A stretch of 64,000 nt of DNA from Tupaia tana. Lineage: Eukaryota > Chordata > Mammalia > Scandentia > Tupaiidae. Shown in pieces: positions 31,802 through 43,544 of this stretch. The notes under the pieces are model-generated. The model was not told where the DNA came from and searched no databases. It worked only from the letters and a program-made list of their open reading frames with translations. The position numbers were made by a program, and so were the translations under genes. Position 1 is the first letter of the stretch. Each line of letters opens with the position of its first letter. The stretch is taken from contig JAKSZU010000013.1 in the NCBI GenBank assembly GCA_026018925.1, positions 78,233,791 through 78,297,790 of the forward strand, in the 5' to 3' direction.

Positions 31802-32775
31802 TCTCACTTTTTGTATTTTTAATTTTTGCCATTCTGAAAGGAGTTAGGTGGTATCTCATTGTGGTTTTAATCTGCATCTCCCTTATGATGAGGGATGTTG
31901 AGCACTTCCGCATATGCCTTTTGGCTATTTGTATGTTTTCCTTAGAGAGATTATTATTCCGCTAATTTTCCTGTCTTTTAATTGGGTTAATCATTTTTGG
32001 GGGGTATGTCGCTTGAGTTCCCTGTTTATTCTGGTTATCAGTCCTTTGTCTGAGGCATATTTGACAAAAATATTCTCCCATTCTGAGGGTTGTTGATTCA
32101 CACTTGTTACTGTGTTTTTTGCTGTGCTGAATCTTCTTAATTTGATATAGTCTCACTTGTCTATTTTAGGGATTATTGCCTGTGCTTTGGGAGTCTTATT
32201 TAAGAAGTCTTTACCTACCTCAATGTCTCCCAGAGTTTCCCCAGTATTTTACACCAGTAGTTTTATAGTTTGAGGCCTTAGGTTCAGATCTTTGATCCAT
32301 TTTGAGTTGATTTTTGTTAATGGTGAAAACGGGGATTCAGTTTCATCTTTCTGCAGGTAGATACCCAGTTTTTCCAGCACCATTTGCTAAAAAGATTTTT
32401 CTTTTCCCAATGGATTGACTGATATCCTTTGTCAAAAATCAGTTAGCTGTAAGCATTGGGATTTATTTCTGGGGCCTCTATTCTATTACATTGGCCCACC
32501 TGTCTGTTTTTGTGCCAATACCATGTTGTTTTGATTATCACAACTTTATAGTATATTTTGGGGTCAGGGAGTGATATACTTCCCATTCCACTCTTCTTGT
32601 GTAGGATTGCTTTGGCAATACAAGGTCTTTATGATTCCAGACAAATTCTATGATTGTCTTTTCTAGATCTGTGAAGAATGTCTCTGGTATTTTGATTGAA
32701 ATTTTGTTAAATAAGTAGATTAATTTAGGTAGAATTGCCATTTTGATTGTTAATTCTTCCAATCCAGGAACATGG

Positions 32776-33823
32776 TTGGCAATTAAAAAAAAAGGTGTAA
32801 TATATACAAAATTGTCATTTGGTGCCCAGGGAAAACTCTCATGATGGTGACAGTATACATCCTCTGACTTCCAAGTGGCTGGCATATGACCCCCACTCCC
32901 ACTGAGACTCTAGTGAACATGCTTCTCTCCCAGTATAAAGACCCTTTTCCCTGAGTCAAGTAACAGAAGGAGAGAAGAGTGTATATTTAAAGGGAAGGGG
33001 GTGAGATTTGGGACCCCTTTCAGAAACGTGTGGGGGCCCTTGTGCCAGGGCTCAGAACTTAAGGGGAATGACGGGCCAGTACTTGGGCTGCTTTCTGTCA
33101 CAGTGCTTGTCGAAGCTCAGCTGCACCGTGGCCTCCATGGCCAGGATCTTGGCGGCGCTGTCCAGGTACAAATGCTGCATCTCGGCTTTGCGCCGCTCGC
33201 TGGGCCTCTCGGTTGGGGGATCGACTGACTGTTGGAGGTTGTAGTACAGGTCATGGTCGGCATTCACATAGTCGTCCAGGTGCACCGCCTCCAGCTCCTG
33301 CCACTGTCGCTCTTCTCTGTGCCTCTCGGTTTCTGCAAAGTACTGGCAGAGCTCTTCAGTGATTTCCATGTTGCTCAGGTCGTATTCCACCTCCTCAACT
33401 GACTCACTTTCTACCTCTCCTTCTTTGGACAAAGCTTGGTCTTCTACTGTAGACGTCTGGATCCTGCTGCTGCCATATGCGTGCTGCCCAAACCTTCTGC
33501 AAGCCAAGTAACATGGAGAAGAGAAATACGACTCCACAGCCTTTCTGTAGGCGAGCTGGTGGCTTCGCATCCAAGCCATGGCTTGCTGATAATGTTACCA
33601 GTATCTTGCATATACTGGATGAGAAATACCATGCGTGGGGAGCTTTGCCTTTGCTGTGATCACTGATTGCCAAGTCTGAATAGGCACTGGACCTCGTGGG
33701 CCTGCAGATTGCAGATCCTAGGCAGTGGGCAAGTGGGGGCCTACTTTTCTTTGGAGAGATAGGGGTGGGGTGGGGCAGTGGGAGTGGGGGAATGTGGTTG
33801 TTTCCCATACAACGAGACACACA
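32776..33823 (-). pseudogene. GEMIN8P: GEMIN8 processed pseudogene inserted in L1
   Basis: GEMIN8 is a component of the SMN complex that assembles spliceosomal snRNPs. On the minus strand, 33052-33579 encodes SYFSSPCYL, then [29 protein letters not shown] and the C-terminal [18 protein letters not shown], which ends at a TGA (33052-33054) just as the family does. Upstream, homology continues (WYSHPVYARYW) but only after a frame change at about 33623-33626, and the next codon is a TAA (33596-33598). The start codon position (33671-33673) reads TTG. About 30 codons of the Tyr/Pro-rich middle appear missing. There are no introns. About 270 bp of putative 3' UTR lies at 32776-33051. No poly-T is visible at the left edge, so the tail has been lost. 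L1 ORF2 sequence flanks both sides. Confidence 0.88.
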
Positions 33824-33899
33824 CTTTCCATCTACTTTTAAATGTCATTTTCAATATCTTTTAAAAAAGATTTTCATAGTTTTCTTTGTAAAGGTCTTT

Positions 33900-34298
33900 T
33901 TTTTTATATATATATTTTTTATTATCATCATATTCTTCTTTATATTACATTGAATTACATATAACTTTACAGTGTATTACATTGCTTTTTCAAAAGGGAA
34001 TGCCATGCATGTCAGTCAGTACAGAGACATTAATCTCCCCACTTTAACATTCAATATCTTTTCTATGTTTTCCCCAATCATTATTATTATTATTCTAATT
34101 ATTTTTTAAAACAGTCAATTGCTATTTCTCATTTTGCTTGTACAAATACTTTGCCTATCATGAAATACTTCTCAGACAAATCCAGTTGAGAATACTATAC
34201 ATGTCAACATCAACGGTTAATAAGCCATATCTGTTTCTCACTAATGTCCTGCCTATCTATTGTTCACTTGTTATCTTTCTCTATTCTCTTCTCTTCAC
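33900..34298 (-). mobile_element. 5'-truncated L1 3' end nested in L1
   Basis: About 400 bp of L1 3' UTR in antisense, beginning with a T-rich tail at 33898-33926. A perfect 18-bp TSD, ttctttgtaaaggtcttt, lies at 33882-33899 and 34299-34316. The host L1 ORF2 reads straight across when the insert is removed. Confidence 0.9.
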
Positions 34299-36502
34299 TT
34301 CTTTGTAAAGGTCTTTGACATCCTTAGTTAGGTTTATCCCTAAGTATCTTATACATTTTGTGGTTATGATAAAAGGGATCCCTTTCTTCAGCTCTACTTT
34401 GTTCAACTTGTTGGTATGCAGAAATGCTATGTATTTTTGGATGTTGATTTTGTATTCTGCCACTTTACTGTAATCATTTATTACTTTGAGAAGTTTTTTC
34501 ATGGAAATTTTTGGGTCTTCTAAATATACTGTTATGTCATCTGTGAATGAAGATATTTTCAACTCTTCTTTGCCTATTTGAATATATTTATATTATTCTC
34601 TTTTCTGATTGCATTGGCTAAGACTTCCAGCACTATATTAAAAAGTAGTGGAGAATGCGGGCAGCCTTGTTTAGTACCAAAGTTTTTCTCCATTCAGTAT
34701 AATGTTAGCTATAGGTTTTTTATAGATGGCTTTTATCGTGTGGAAAAATGAGCCTTCTATACCAATTTTACTGAGAGTCTTAATCATGAAAGGATGTTGT
34801 ATTTTATCAAATGCTTTCTCTGCATCAATTGAAATGATTATATGGTTTTGTCTTTCTTTCTGTTAATATGTTGTATTTTATTTATGGTCTTGTGTATGTT
34901 GAACTACCCTTGCATCCCTGGGATAAAGCCTACCTGGTTATGAGGAATAATCTTTTCTATATATTGTTGGATATGATTTGCAAGTATATTATTGAGAATT
35001 TTTGCATCTATATTCATCAGAGATATTGGTCTGTAGTTTTCCTTTTTTTGTCATGTTCTTATCTGTTTTGGAAATGAAGATAATGGAGGTTTAGTAAAAT
35101 GAATTTGGAAAGTTTCCTTCATTTTGGATCTTTAGAAATAATGGTTAACTCTTTCTTAAAAGTTTTATAGAATTCAGAAGTGAAGCCATCCAGACCTGGG
35201 CTTTTCTTTGTTGGGAGGTTATTTATTACTGATTCAATCTCATGGCATGCTACAGGTTATTCAGGGTTTCTATGTCTCCTAATCCTACATGCATTCAGGA
35301 ATTTGTCCATTTCCTCCAAGTTCTCTTGTTTGTTGGCATATAGTCACTCATAGTATCCTCTAATGATGTTTTGTATTTCTATTGTGTCTGTTGTAATGTT
35401 GTCTATTTCATCACGTATTTGATTTATCTGGTTTCTTTCTTTCTTCTTCATCAGTCTAGATAATGGTGTGTTGATCTTTTCTTTTCAAAGAACCAGCTTT
35501 TGCTTTCATTTATTTTCTGTATAGTTTATTTTTTTCCTATTTCATTTATTTCTGCTCAAATCTTTATGATTTTTTTCACCTTTTTTTTTGGTTGTTGTTG
35601 TTTTTATTTATTTATTTATTTATTTTTTTCAATTCCCTGAGGCACGATGTTAGGTTGTCATTTTACCACTTTTCCATCTTTCCATCTTTTTCTTAGGCAC
35701 ACTAATTGCTATGAATTTCCCTCTTATTACTGCTTTTGCTGTGTCCGATAGATTATGGAAACTTATGTACTCATTATCATTTATTTCCATACATTTTTTA
35801 TTTCTGACTTAATTTCTACAGTAGTTAAGTCACTCAGGAGTAGGTTGTTTAGTTGCCATGTGTTTGTGTAATTTTGAGGGTGTTTTTTGAAATTAATTTC
35901 AAGTTTAATTCCATCATGGTCAGAGAAGATGCTTGATATAGTTTCTATGCCTTTGAATCTGTGAAGGCTTGATTTGCATCCTATCACATAGCCAACCTTT
36001 GAACAGGTTCCATGCCAGGGAGACAAAAATGTATATTTTGTGGTCTTAGGGTGGAAAGTTCTATATATGTTTGTCAAGCCCATTCAATTTATAGTATCTT
36101 TTAGGTCCTTTATCTCTCTGTTTATTTTTTTGTCTAGAAGATCCATCTAAAGGAGATAATGGGGTGTTGAGATCCCCAGCAATTATAGTGTTGCACCCTA
36201 TCTCTCCTTTTAGCTCCAGCAGTCTTTTCTTCACATATGCTCCTGAGTTGGGTGCATAGATAGTTATAAGTGTTATGTCTTCTTGCCGAATTAACCCATT
36301 TATTATTATATAATGCCCTTCTTTAACTCTTTTTACAGTCTTTGTCTCAAAGTCTATTTGGTTTGAAATTAGTATCACAGCTCCAGCCTTTTTTTTGATT
36401 TCCATTTGCATAGAATATCTTTTTCTAGCCCTTTACTTTTAGTTTATGTATGTCTTTATCCCCAAGGTGTGTTTCTTGTAGACAATAGATAGAGGGTTTC
36501 CT

Positions 36503-36536
<34 letters not shown>

Positions 36537-36640
36537 CATTTATTCAGCCAGTCTGTGTCTCTTAATTGCAGAATTTAATCCATTAAATTAAATATTATTG
36601 ATATTTCCAGACCTGTTCCTATATTTAAGCGAGCCATTTT

Positions 36641-37610
36641 TTTGGTTGTTTTTCGTTCTCTTATAACTGTCCGTCTGACTCTTTAGTGTTCCTTATATAG
36701 TACTTCCTTCAGAACCTCTTGAAGAGCTGGTCTGGAGTTGGTAAATTCTTTCAGGTTTTGTTTATCCGAGAATTGTTTTATCTTTTTTTCCCATATGAAG
36801 GATAATCTTGCTGGGTATAGTATTCTTGATTGAATTGTTTGTCATTTAACATTTTGACTATATTTCCCCATTCTTTCCTTGCCTGTATTGTTTCTGACAA
36901 GAGGTCTGATGTTAGCCTGATCGGATAACCTTTGCAAGTAATTTGACTTTCCCTCTTGCCAATTTTAGTATCTTCTTTGTCTGTGGTTTTGGTCAATCTG
37001 GCTATGATGTGCCTTGGAGAGGATATTCTTGGGTTTATTCTATTTGGGGTCCTATGTATTTCTTTAGACTGGATATTTTAATGTCTCTCTAGATTTGGAA
37101 AGTTTTCTTCTAGGATTTTATGAAATAAATGATCAAAGCCCTTATTATTTTCTTCCTCTTCTGGGATATCAATTATCCAGATATTGGGGCCCTTCATGGT
37201 ATCTAGTATTTCTTACATATTATCCTCATTTTTTTTGGTTGTTTTCTCTATCTTTTTGATACTTTTTTTGAAGTCAGAGGTTTTATCTTCTACATTTGAG
37301 ATTCCATCTTCTGTGTGATCTAATCTACTTTTAATACTTTTGAGGGAGATTTTAATTTCCTGTATCACATTCTTCATTTCTAACAATTCCATTTGATTCT
37401 TTTTTTATTTCTTCTTTCAAATCGTGAAAGGACTTCCTCATCTCCTGGAGCTTGTTGTCTCTTCTCTCTTGCATCTCAATTAGTTTGGTTACTACAAAAA
37501 TTCTGAATGTTTATCAGAGTTGTCCATGACTTCCATTGTGTTGTCTGTGGGTGATGTGGAATTGACATTTTCCCTTGGGGGAGAGACATTTTGTTGGTTG
37601 CTCATATTTC
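36641..37610 (-). pseudogene. L1 ORF1 remnant, copy A
   Basis: ORF1 encodes the trimeric RNA-binding chaperone of L1. The frame at 36778-36996 gives KRESQITCKGYPIRLTSDLL and ETIQARKEWGNI, matching the C-terminal domain of L1 ORF1p. The N-terminal coiled-coil part (37200-37600) is recognisable as DNA homology with copy B but has no long open frame. It lies just upstream (in L1 sense) of ORF2, as expected. Confidence 0.75.
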
Positions 37611-38045
37611 TTGTGCCTTACAATTGTTTCTAGTCATCTGGTGATCAATAAGTTCCTTCCTAAATTATTCAGTGTATCTCTGAGTGTTTAAAAGGTGAGC
37701 AGGATTGTAAAATTGTTGATTTCTCTTCTGTTCTGACTCCCAGTTGCTCACCAGTAACCTGCACTGTGGTCACTGGTCCTGTGTGACCCAAAGTCCACCC
37801 TGTTTCTAAAGAACAGGTGCACATCCAACTGAGCTGCTGAGCTTTACCTCAGGAACAAAGAAAAGACCGTGTGGTGCGCCATGGGCTATTGAAACCAATG
37901 AAGTCCTGAGAGTCAAAAGGCAAGTGTTGGGGAGGGAATGAGCCACAGTTCCAGATGTTAGGGCCTGTAACCACAGCCTGCCTGGTGTCTGCCCAGGCTC
38001 AACAAACTTTTTCTTTTTTTTTTTCTCCTCCTTTCCCCTCCCTCC
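37611..38045 (-). mobile_element. L1 5' UTR, copy A
   Basis: It aligns in order with 39670-39960: ctagtcatctggtgatcaat/ctggtcatctgatggattat, ttctgactcccagttgctca/ttccctgattctcaccaagc and aagaacaggtgcacatccaa/gggaataggtgtacctggct. The left edge at about 38045 ends in a ctcccattcc block. Confidence 0.55.
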
Positions 38046-38620
38046 CATTCCATAGTAAACTTTTCCCCCTCATTTTATTGATTCAAAAAAGATCTTAAAC
38101 TAAAACTAAAAATATGGACAAAGCTAGAATTTACTGACAAATGCACTGTAATTTTCTACTGAAATATTTATTTCTCTCTCTCTCCTCCCTTTTACTAAAG
38201 AGAGGTGTAAACTAGCTTATTTAAAAAAAAATGTTAATCTTGGCTTGGTCTGTTATTTGCAGAAAGCCCCATAAGAATTCAATTTCTGATGCAAGGCAAC
38301 AGATATATTTGTATTATTGAACTTATGCAAATAACCATTCTGTGACAAAATAAGAATTCTTACACATATTTTCCAATTCCAAAGATGTCAGGAAGGGAGA
38401 AAAGTTCAATTAAAAATTTTTTTTAAACAAATTGCTGAACCTATCAACAACTCAAAAGAAAACCAAAATCCATAAATCTGGAAGACAAATCAAAGAAGAA
38501 AATCAGTAATGATTTAGACAAAAGTCAGAATTCTATTTCACCAGTTCAGTCTTGTGTAGTCCGTCTTTTGTTGAATTTGCAGTGTTACTGTGATCAGATC
38601 TTTCCATTTAAATCCTAGAA
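38046..38620. other. Unassigned segment between two L1 modules
   Basis: AT-rich, with no match to the rest of the L1. Contains gccccataagaattcaattt and ttcttacacatattttcca, which could be a decayed retroelement. No open frame of note. Confidence 0.3.
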
Positions 38621-38624
38621 GTTA

Positions 38625-39699
38625 ACATTCAACATTATTAATATTTCTAAACTTGTCCTTACCATTAAGTTGGTCTTTTTCTTGGTCATTTTTTGTTCTT
38701 TTATTTCTGTCTGACTTTAGTTTTCCTGGTATAGTACTCCCTTCAGAACTTCTCAAATAGCTGATCTGGTGTTGGTAAATTCCTTCAGGTTTTGTTTATT
38801 TGAGAATGTTTTGGGCTTTTCTTCCCATATGAAGGATAATCTTGCCTGATATAGTATTCTTGGTTTAAGTTGTTTTTCACTTAACACTTTGAATGTATTT
38901 TTCAATTTTTTCCTTGCTTGCATTCTTTCTGACGAGAGGTCTGATTTTAGCCTGATGGGATATCCTTTAAAAGTTAACTTGACGTTTCTCTCTTGCCAGT
39001 TTTAGTGTCTTGTCTCTGTCTGTGGTTTTGGTCAATCTGGCTATGATGTACCTTGGAGAAGATCTTCTTGGGTTGATTCTATGTGGAGTCTTTTATATTT
39101 CTTGGGTCTGGATATTTGAATGCCTCTAGGTTTGGGAATTTTTCTTCCAGAATTTCATGGAATAGATTATCAATATCCTGATTAGTTTCTTCACCTTCTG
39201 GGATACCGATTATCCAGATGTTTGGGCATCTAATGGTATCTAGTATTACTAATATATTCTCATTGTTTTGGGTTAATTTTTCAGTCTTTTTGGTGAATTA
39301 TTCTAAGTCAGAGGTTCTGTCTTCTATATCTGAAATTCGATCTTCTGCATGATCTACTCTGCTTTTAATACTTTTAAGGGAGATTTTGATTTTACATATT
39401 ATAATCTTTATCTCTAACCGTTCTGTTTCATTCCTTTTTATGGTGTGTATTTCCTCTTTGAGAGTTACCTCTTGGAACTCATTGTCTCTTTTCTTCTGCA
39501 TTGTCTGAAGTTTGTTGTCTCTCTGCCCTTGCATCTCTGTTAGCTTTGTCACTATGAATATTCTAAGTTCCTTATCTGACATTTCCAAGAGTTCCATTGT
39601 ACAGTCTGTGGATGATGAAGGGCTCTTCTTTCCCCTTGGAGGAGAGCTATTTTCTTCATTTCTCATATTTCTTATGCCTCTGTGGTGGTTTCTGGTCAT
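38625..39699 (-). pseudogene. L1 ORF1, copy B, with open N-terminal coiled coil
   Basis: It repeats the sequence of copy A (36595-37640), in the same orientation. An open frame at 39298-39699 gives about 133 codons with the L1 ORF1p N-terminal pattern: a Ser/Pro-rich start, EMSDKELRIFIVTKLTEM, then a long heptad-bearing coiled coil ending SRVDHAEDRISDIEDRTSDL. The downstream RNA-binding part is broken. No ORF2 follows it: homology stops near 38625, around the start of ORF2. Confidence 0.75.
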
Positions 39700-40223
39700 C
39701 TGATGGATTATGTGTTACTTCCTACTCTTTTGGAGTTAATTCTGAGTGTTAGAGGCATGTGGGAGGAGATGACCTGCAATATTCCTACAGTTCTGTTTCC
39801 CTGATTCTCACCAAGCAGCCAGCACTTTTGTTGATGGAACTGGATATTACAAAGGCCTCACAGTTTCTAGGGAATAGGTGTACCTGGCTGAGCTGTGGGA
39901 TTTCAACTGAGATTTCAGAGGCGTGGGGAGTCACACTCACTGCAGCTCTGTATTTATCCCAGCTGCTCACTTTGCAGTCACTTTTCTCTGATTTTTAGTC
40001 ATTTGGTGGTATATTCACATTTGGCTAATTTGTTGGAGATTTCTGCTCCTGTAAGCTCACATACTTCACTTTACTGTGAGGTACTTTCATGCCTATTTCT
40101 TTTCTACTACTGTGTCTTACAACGAGGTATCCACAGAAAGAAATTTGAATTCAGATTTATGAAGATGAGTTTCTCCCTTTCTGTAGTAGTTCAGTGGGGA
40201 TTGAGGTTTTCTATGACCATAAA
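39700..40223 (-). mobile_element. L1 5' UTR, copy B
   Basis: Homologous to 37611-38045 over at least 300 bp and continuing to about 40220. Frames of 61-120 codons here are not conserved in copy A. Confidence 0.5.
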
Positions 40224-40237
40224 AGTATTCAGATGTT

Positions 40238-40381
40238 GGGACCAGCAGTTGGTGTAATGGCTATGTCGCTGGGCTCCCATGAAGTCAACTGCGGTTCAAG
40301 TCCTTGTGCATGCCCAAGATCCTGAGAGGAGAATGGAGGAAAAGGGATTGTGGCATGGCCATCCCCCTGGGGTGATTTTTT

Positions 40382-40426
<45 letters not shown>

Positions 40427-40473
40427 TTCTGGTGAACGCACACACCCTATAGCAAAATATTCTCCAAAAAAAT
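40238..40473 (+). mobile_element. Long-form SINE, plus strand, with internal deletion and (CT)n
   Basis: Head gggaccagcagttggtgtaa and B box gttcaagtcc run straight into gtgcatgcccaagatcctga: about 35 bp after the head are missing. A (CT)n of about 38 bp lies at 40383-40421. A perfect 14-bp TSD, agtattcagatgtt, lies at 40224-40237 and 40474-40487. Confidence 0.9.
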
Positions 40474-40487
40474 AGTATTCAGATGTT

Positions 40488-43209
40488 TTGCTACTGTACA
40501 CGTAGACTTGCCTAGACACTCAATGTGTGGAAGCTGAGAAGCAAGATGGGAAAGTCAGGTAAAAGACAAAGAATAAAAGGAAAAAAGACCAAAAATTAAA
40601 AAAAAAAAAGAAAACAAAAAAATGAAAAGGGAAAAAAATTCTTTTTTAAAAAAATCAAAAAATGAAAATTGTGCGGTGTGCTAGCATGCCACATGAAAGG
40701 GGCAGGGCTGGGCCCACCTCAGATGCACATGGATTCTGAAATTAGCAAGAGAAAGGAGAGGTCAGAGATAAGAGACAGTACTTACAGATTTTTTAAAAAG
40801 CATGTATATAAAAAAAGGAAAAATTTCAAGAGAAAGGGAGAGGGGAAAGAGACAAAGACAGAAAGAAGACAGAGACCTCCAACCTTGCTTTACTTGGTAT
40901 TGGGCTAGAAGGAGAAGGTTTTTTTTTTTTTTTTAAAAAAAAAAAAAAGAATGGATGAGACTTGGTTATGGGAGTTGTAAAGAGTAATAACTCTTAACTC
41001 CCAAGTAAGTAAGGATAGATGAGATGACACAGGAAAGACGCCTACATACTACACACAGGACTCAATTACTGAATAGTAGTGTCCTTCCTCGCCTTTGAAC
41101 CTAGGTTTCAGAGGCTCTGTCAGTCCTGGAATAGCTCTTTGGAGATGTGAGCCTACAGCTACAGGTTCTCAGAGAGCTCAAGAACACCATCTCTCACCTT
41201 TCTAGACTCTGGGCCTTTGCTGCTGATGCCTACCTACCTCATGTGGCACTTAGTGGTGAGCTGCTCCCTACATTGAAATTACTGCTAACCAGGGCCCTCA
41301 AGTCTTTGTTCTCGTTCTGTGGAGGCACATCTTTGCCATGAAGTACTTGTCCAAAAACATGGGCCACAGGTGAGGAGAGGCTGTGAAGGGAGGCTAATCC
41401 TCTGCTAGGTGGAGCTGAGACTCTGTGAGGAGGCTCTTGATGTCATCTGAGTCATGGGCAAGCAGTATCTCCCTCCTCAGAGTAGGGAGGAGAGGGCCAG
41501 AGACCATGTTGCTCTTCCCTAGGTGATGCTTGGGAGGAAGAGAGTCACAAAGAGGCCATAGGGAAGGAAAGGGCTCAACCAGAGCCTAACTCATGTATAT
41601 GCACTTTGTTTATCTGGAATGTATAGGTACCTGCTTTTGATTGTGCAGGTAATTGCTACATCTATGTGCTTGCAAGCTTGGATTTAGGTTTGCATGTGCA
41701 CGCATGTGCATGCATCATTCTGTATAAGCACATACATGCTTGGGTGTGTGGAATGTGTATTTAGGTGTGTGCATGTATGCATACCTTGTATCGGGGTGCC
41801 TCTGCCTGTGCATCCCTGCAGGAGCCCTGAGCCTAAGCAGCCCTGCCCTCTCAGTTACACATGCCTTGCACTGCCAGCAGGTGGCCCCTGAGCACCATGA
41901 TCTGGGCTCTGGGGAAAGGGTCAGCTGTGCTCCTTCAACCCTCTCCTTTTTGAGAGAATTACTGTGGTTAGGACTTGTTCATTGCTCTGGCTACTAAGGT
42001 TGAGGGAAGACTTTATACCTGAGCCTCTGTCTACTGTGGATTCTACCCTGAGCCTATAAGGAAGAGAGGCAAATCTAGCAGTTGGGGGTGGCACAATACC
42101 GGGCCTAAGAAGACAGTTGTGAGGGCATAAAGGTCCGGAGAGTGGCAGGGTCTCACCTTTATGTAGAGGTACTGTGTACCCATGGTTCTCCTTGCCCTGT
42201 GCTGGGCTCTTGCCAAGAGATGCTGGCCTGCACAAGGTAGGCAGCAGGCATATATAGATAGCCACATGCCAGGCCTGGGCTGAGGCTGGGGAGAAGGCTG
42301 GTCTGAGGACTAGGTGAACTCTGGGCCACAGAGGGGTAGAAGACAGTGCCTAGGGATGCCTGCTAACCACTGGTTGAAGTAGCAGTGGTACTAAGCAAGA
42401 CAGATGGCAGTAGAAGGGGGCAGTGCCACCATCCATGTCTGGTAAAATAGTAGCTAAGTGCATAAAGAAAGGTTTTATTTCATTGTGACTGTGTGGTCTC
42501 AGGACAGCCAGGAAGGCTTGATAAGGAGGCCAAGGACTGATTTAGACTTGACCACATGCCCGTGAGAACCACCAGAATGCTAGAGAGCTCCCTTAGCCCA
42601 CTCAGGTGGAGCTGGCTCTTGCCTGGGTAACCCGCACTTGTGCTATGAGCTCCTATAGTACCGAGCTTGGCCTGCTTGTCTCTGGGATCACGGTGACCAG
42701 CATGGGGTTGATCCAGGGTGGGTACTTGCTGGTGACTCCATAAACGGGCAGTGGAGGAGTGTCAGGCACTGCCTGGAACACCTGTGAGAAGGGGGCCTAG
42801 GCCAGGGCAGGAGGTGGGTTGGAAGGGGGTGGGTGAAGCTAAGCTGAGCCTAGAGCAGAACTGCTCTGACTGGGCCGGAGGGAACTTGCCTAAGGGAGGT
42901 GGGGATCCTGAGAAGGGGGCTAAGATTAGACCCTTACAGACAGTCACAGCTAAAAAGCTGGACCATTGGGCTATCCTGTGGATTTCAGTTTCCTATAAGG
43001 CCCCACAGGGCCCTGAAAGGGCAGTCAGTGGTGGTGGGAAGGGTGTGGAGAGGAAGGCATGGGGCAAGAATCCAGACCTGGCCTCAATTCAATTGAAGTA
43101 GCTCAGGTTTTTTTTTTTTTAATTTTTATTTTATTTTTTTTAATTTTTTATCTTGAGAGCAAATTGAGTCTCATTTTTAACAGAAGGATATTTTTAAAAT
43201 GTCTACTCT
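40488..43209. other. Largely unassigned DNA, possibly including more L1 5' flank
   Basis: 40560-40990 is A/G-rich with poly-A and T-runs (40919-40950). 41640-41790 alternates purine and pyrimidine (tgcatgtgcacgcatgtgca). 41800-43090 is GC-richer and single copy by eye. The 116-codon frame at 42751-43101 and its overlaps on the other strand have no domain. A T/A-rich patch at 43109-43155 may be a SINE tail remnant. Confidence 0.35.
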
Positions 43210-43540
43210 TTGCTATGCACAGTTCTAGATTCTAGTGCTGTTTGGAGAACATGACTTATAAGATCCCTGCTCTCTTGGTGATTATGTCTAGTAGGAAAGA
43301 CTAGCAAACAGATAAATAGACAAGTTTATTTTGGGTAATAAGCGATAGAAACACAGTGAAACAGGATGTGCAATAGAGTGACTTGGGGGGAGGAAAGGTA
43401 GAGCCATTTTAGGTCAGGGGTTTAGGAAAGGCTCTTTGAGGAGGTGATAGTTGAGCTGGGACCTGAATGATGATGGTGGGAAGAGCATTTCAGATAAGGT
43501 TTTGTTTGAAGAAAAAGCTCTGTGGAAAAAGATGTGAAAA
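43210..43540 (+). mobile_element. Ancient LINE-like repeat, second copy
   Basis: agatccctgctctcttggtg, gaaaggctctttgaggaggt, gagctgggacctgaatgatg and gaagagcatttcagataag follow the same repeat as 28975-29480. Confidence 0.45.
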
Positions 43541-43544
43541 TCAC

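Larger units (their letters stand above)
31081..36640 (-). pseudogene. Degenerate L1 ORF2 (endonuclease/reverse transcriptase)
   Basis: ORF2 encodes the endonuclease and reverse transcriptase that drive L1 retrotransposition. On the minus strand, the N-terminal endonuclease lies at about 35781-36411, with GDLNTPLS and SDHDGIKLEI motifs. The reverse transcriptase catalytic region lies at 34281-34562, where the usual FADD box reads FTDD, followed by YLGINLTKDVKDLYKE. The C-terminal part lies at 32538-32885 ([20 protein letters not shown]). Many frameshifts and stops break it. It is also interrupted by a SINE (31551-31801), the GEMIN8 retrocopy, a second L1 3' end, and a T-run of about 30 at 36507-36536. 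It cannot make a functional protein. Confidence 0.85.

Noticed and set aside
38046-38620. Possible decayed retroviral pol or env segment
   Set aside because: Some words felt familiar but no motif could be shown in any frame, so it is left unassigned.
42751-43101. 116-codon plus-strand frame in GC-richer DNA
   Set aside because: Gly/Pro/Lys-rich without a domain, with open frames on the other strand as well. Looks like a composition effect.
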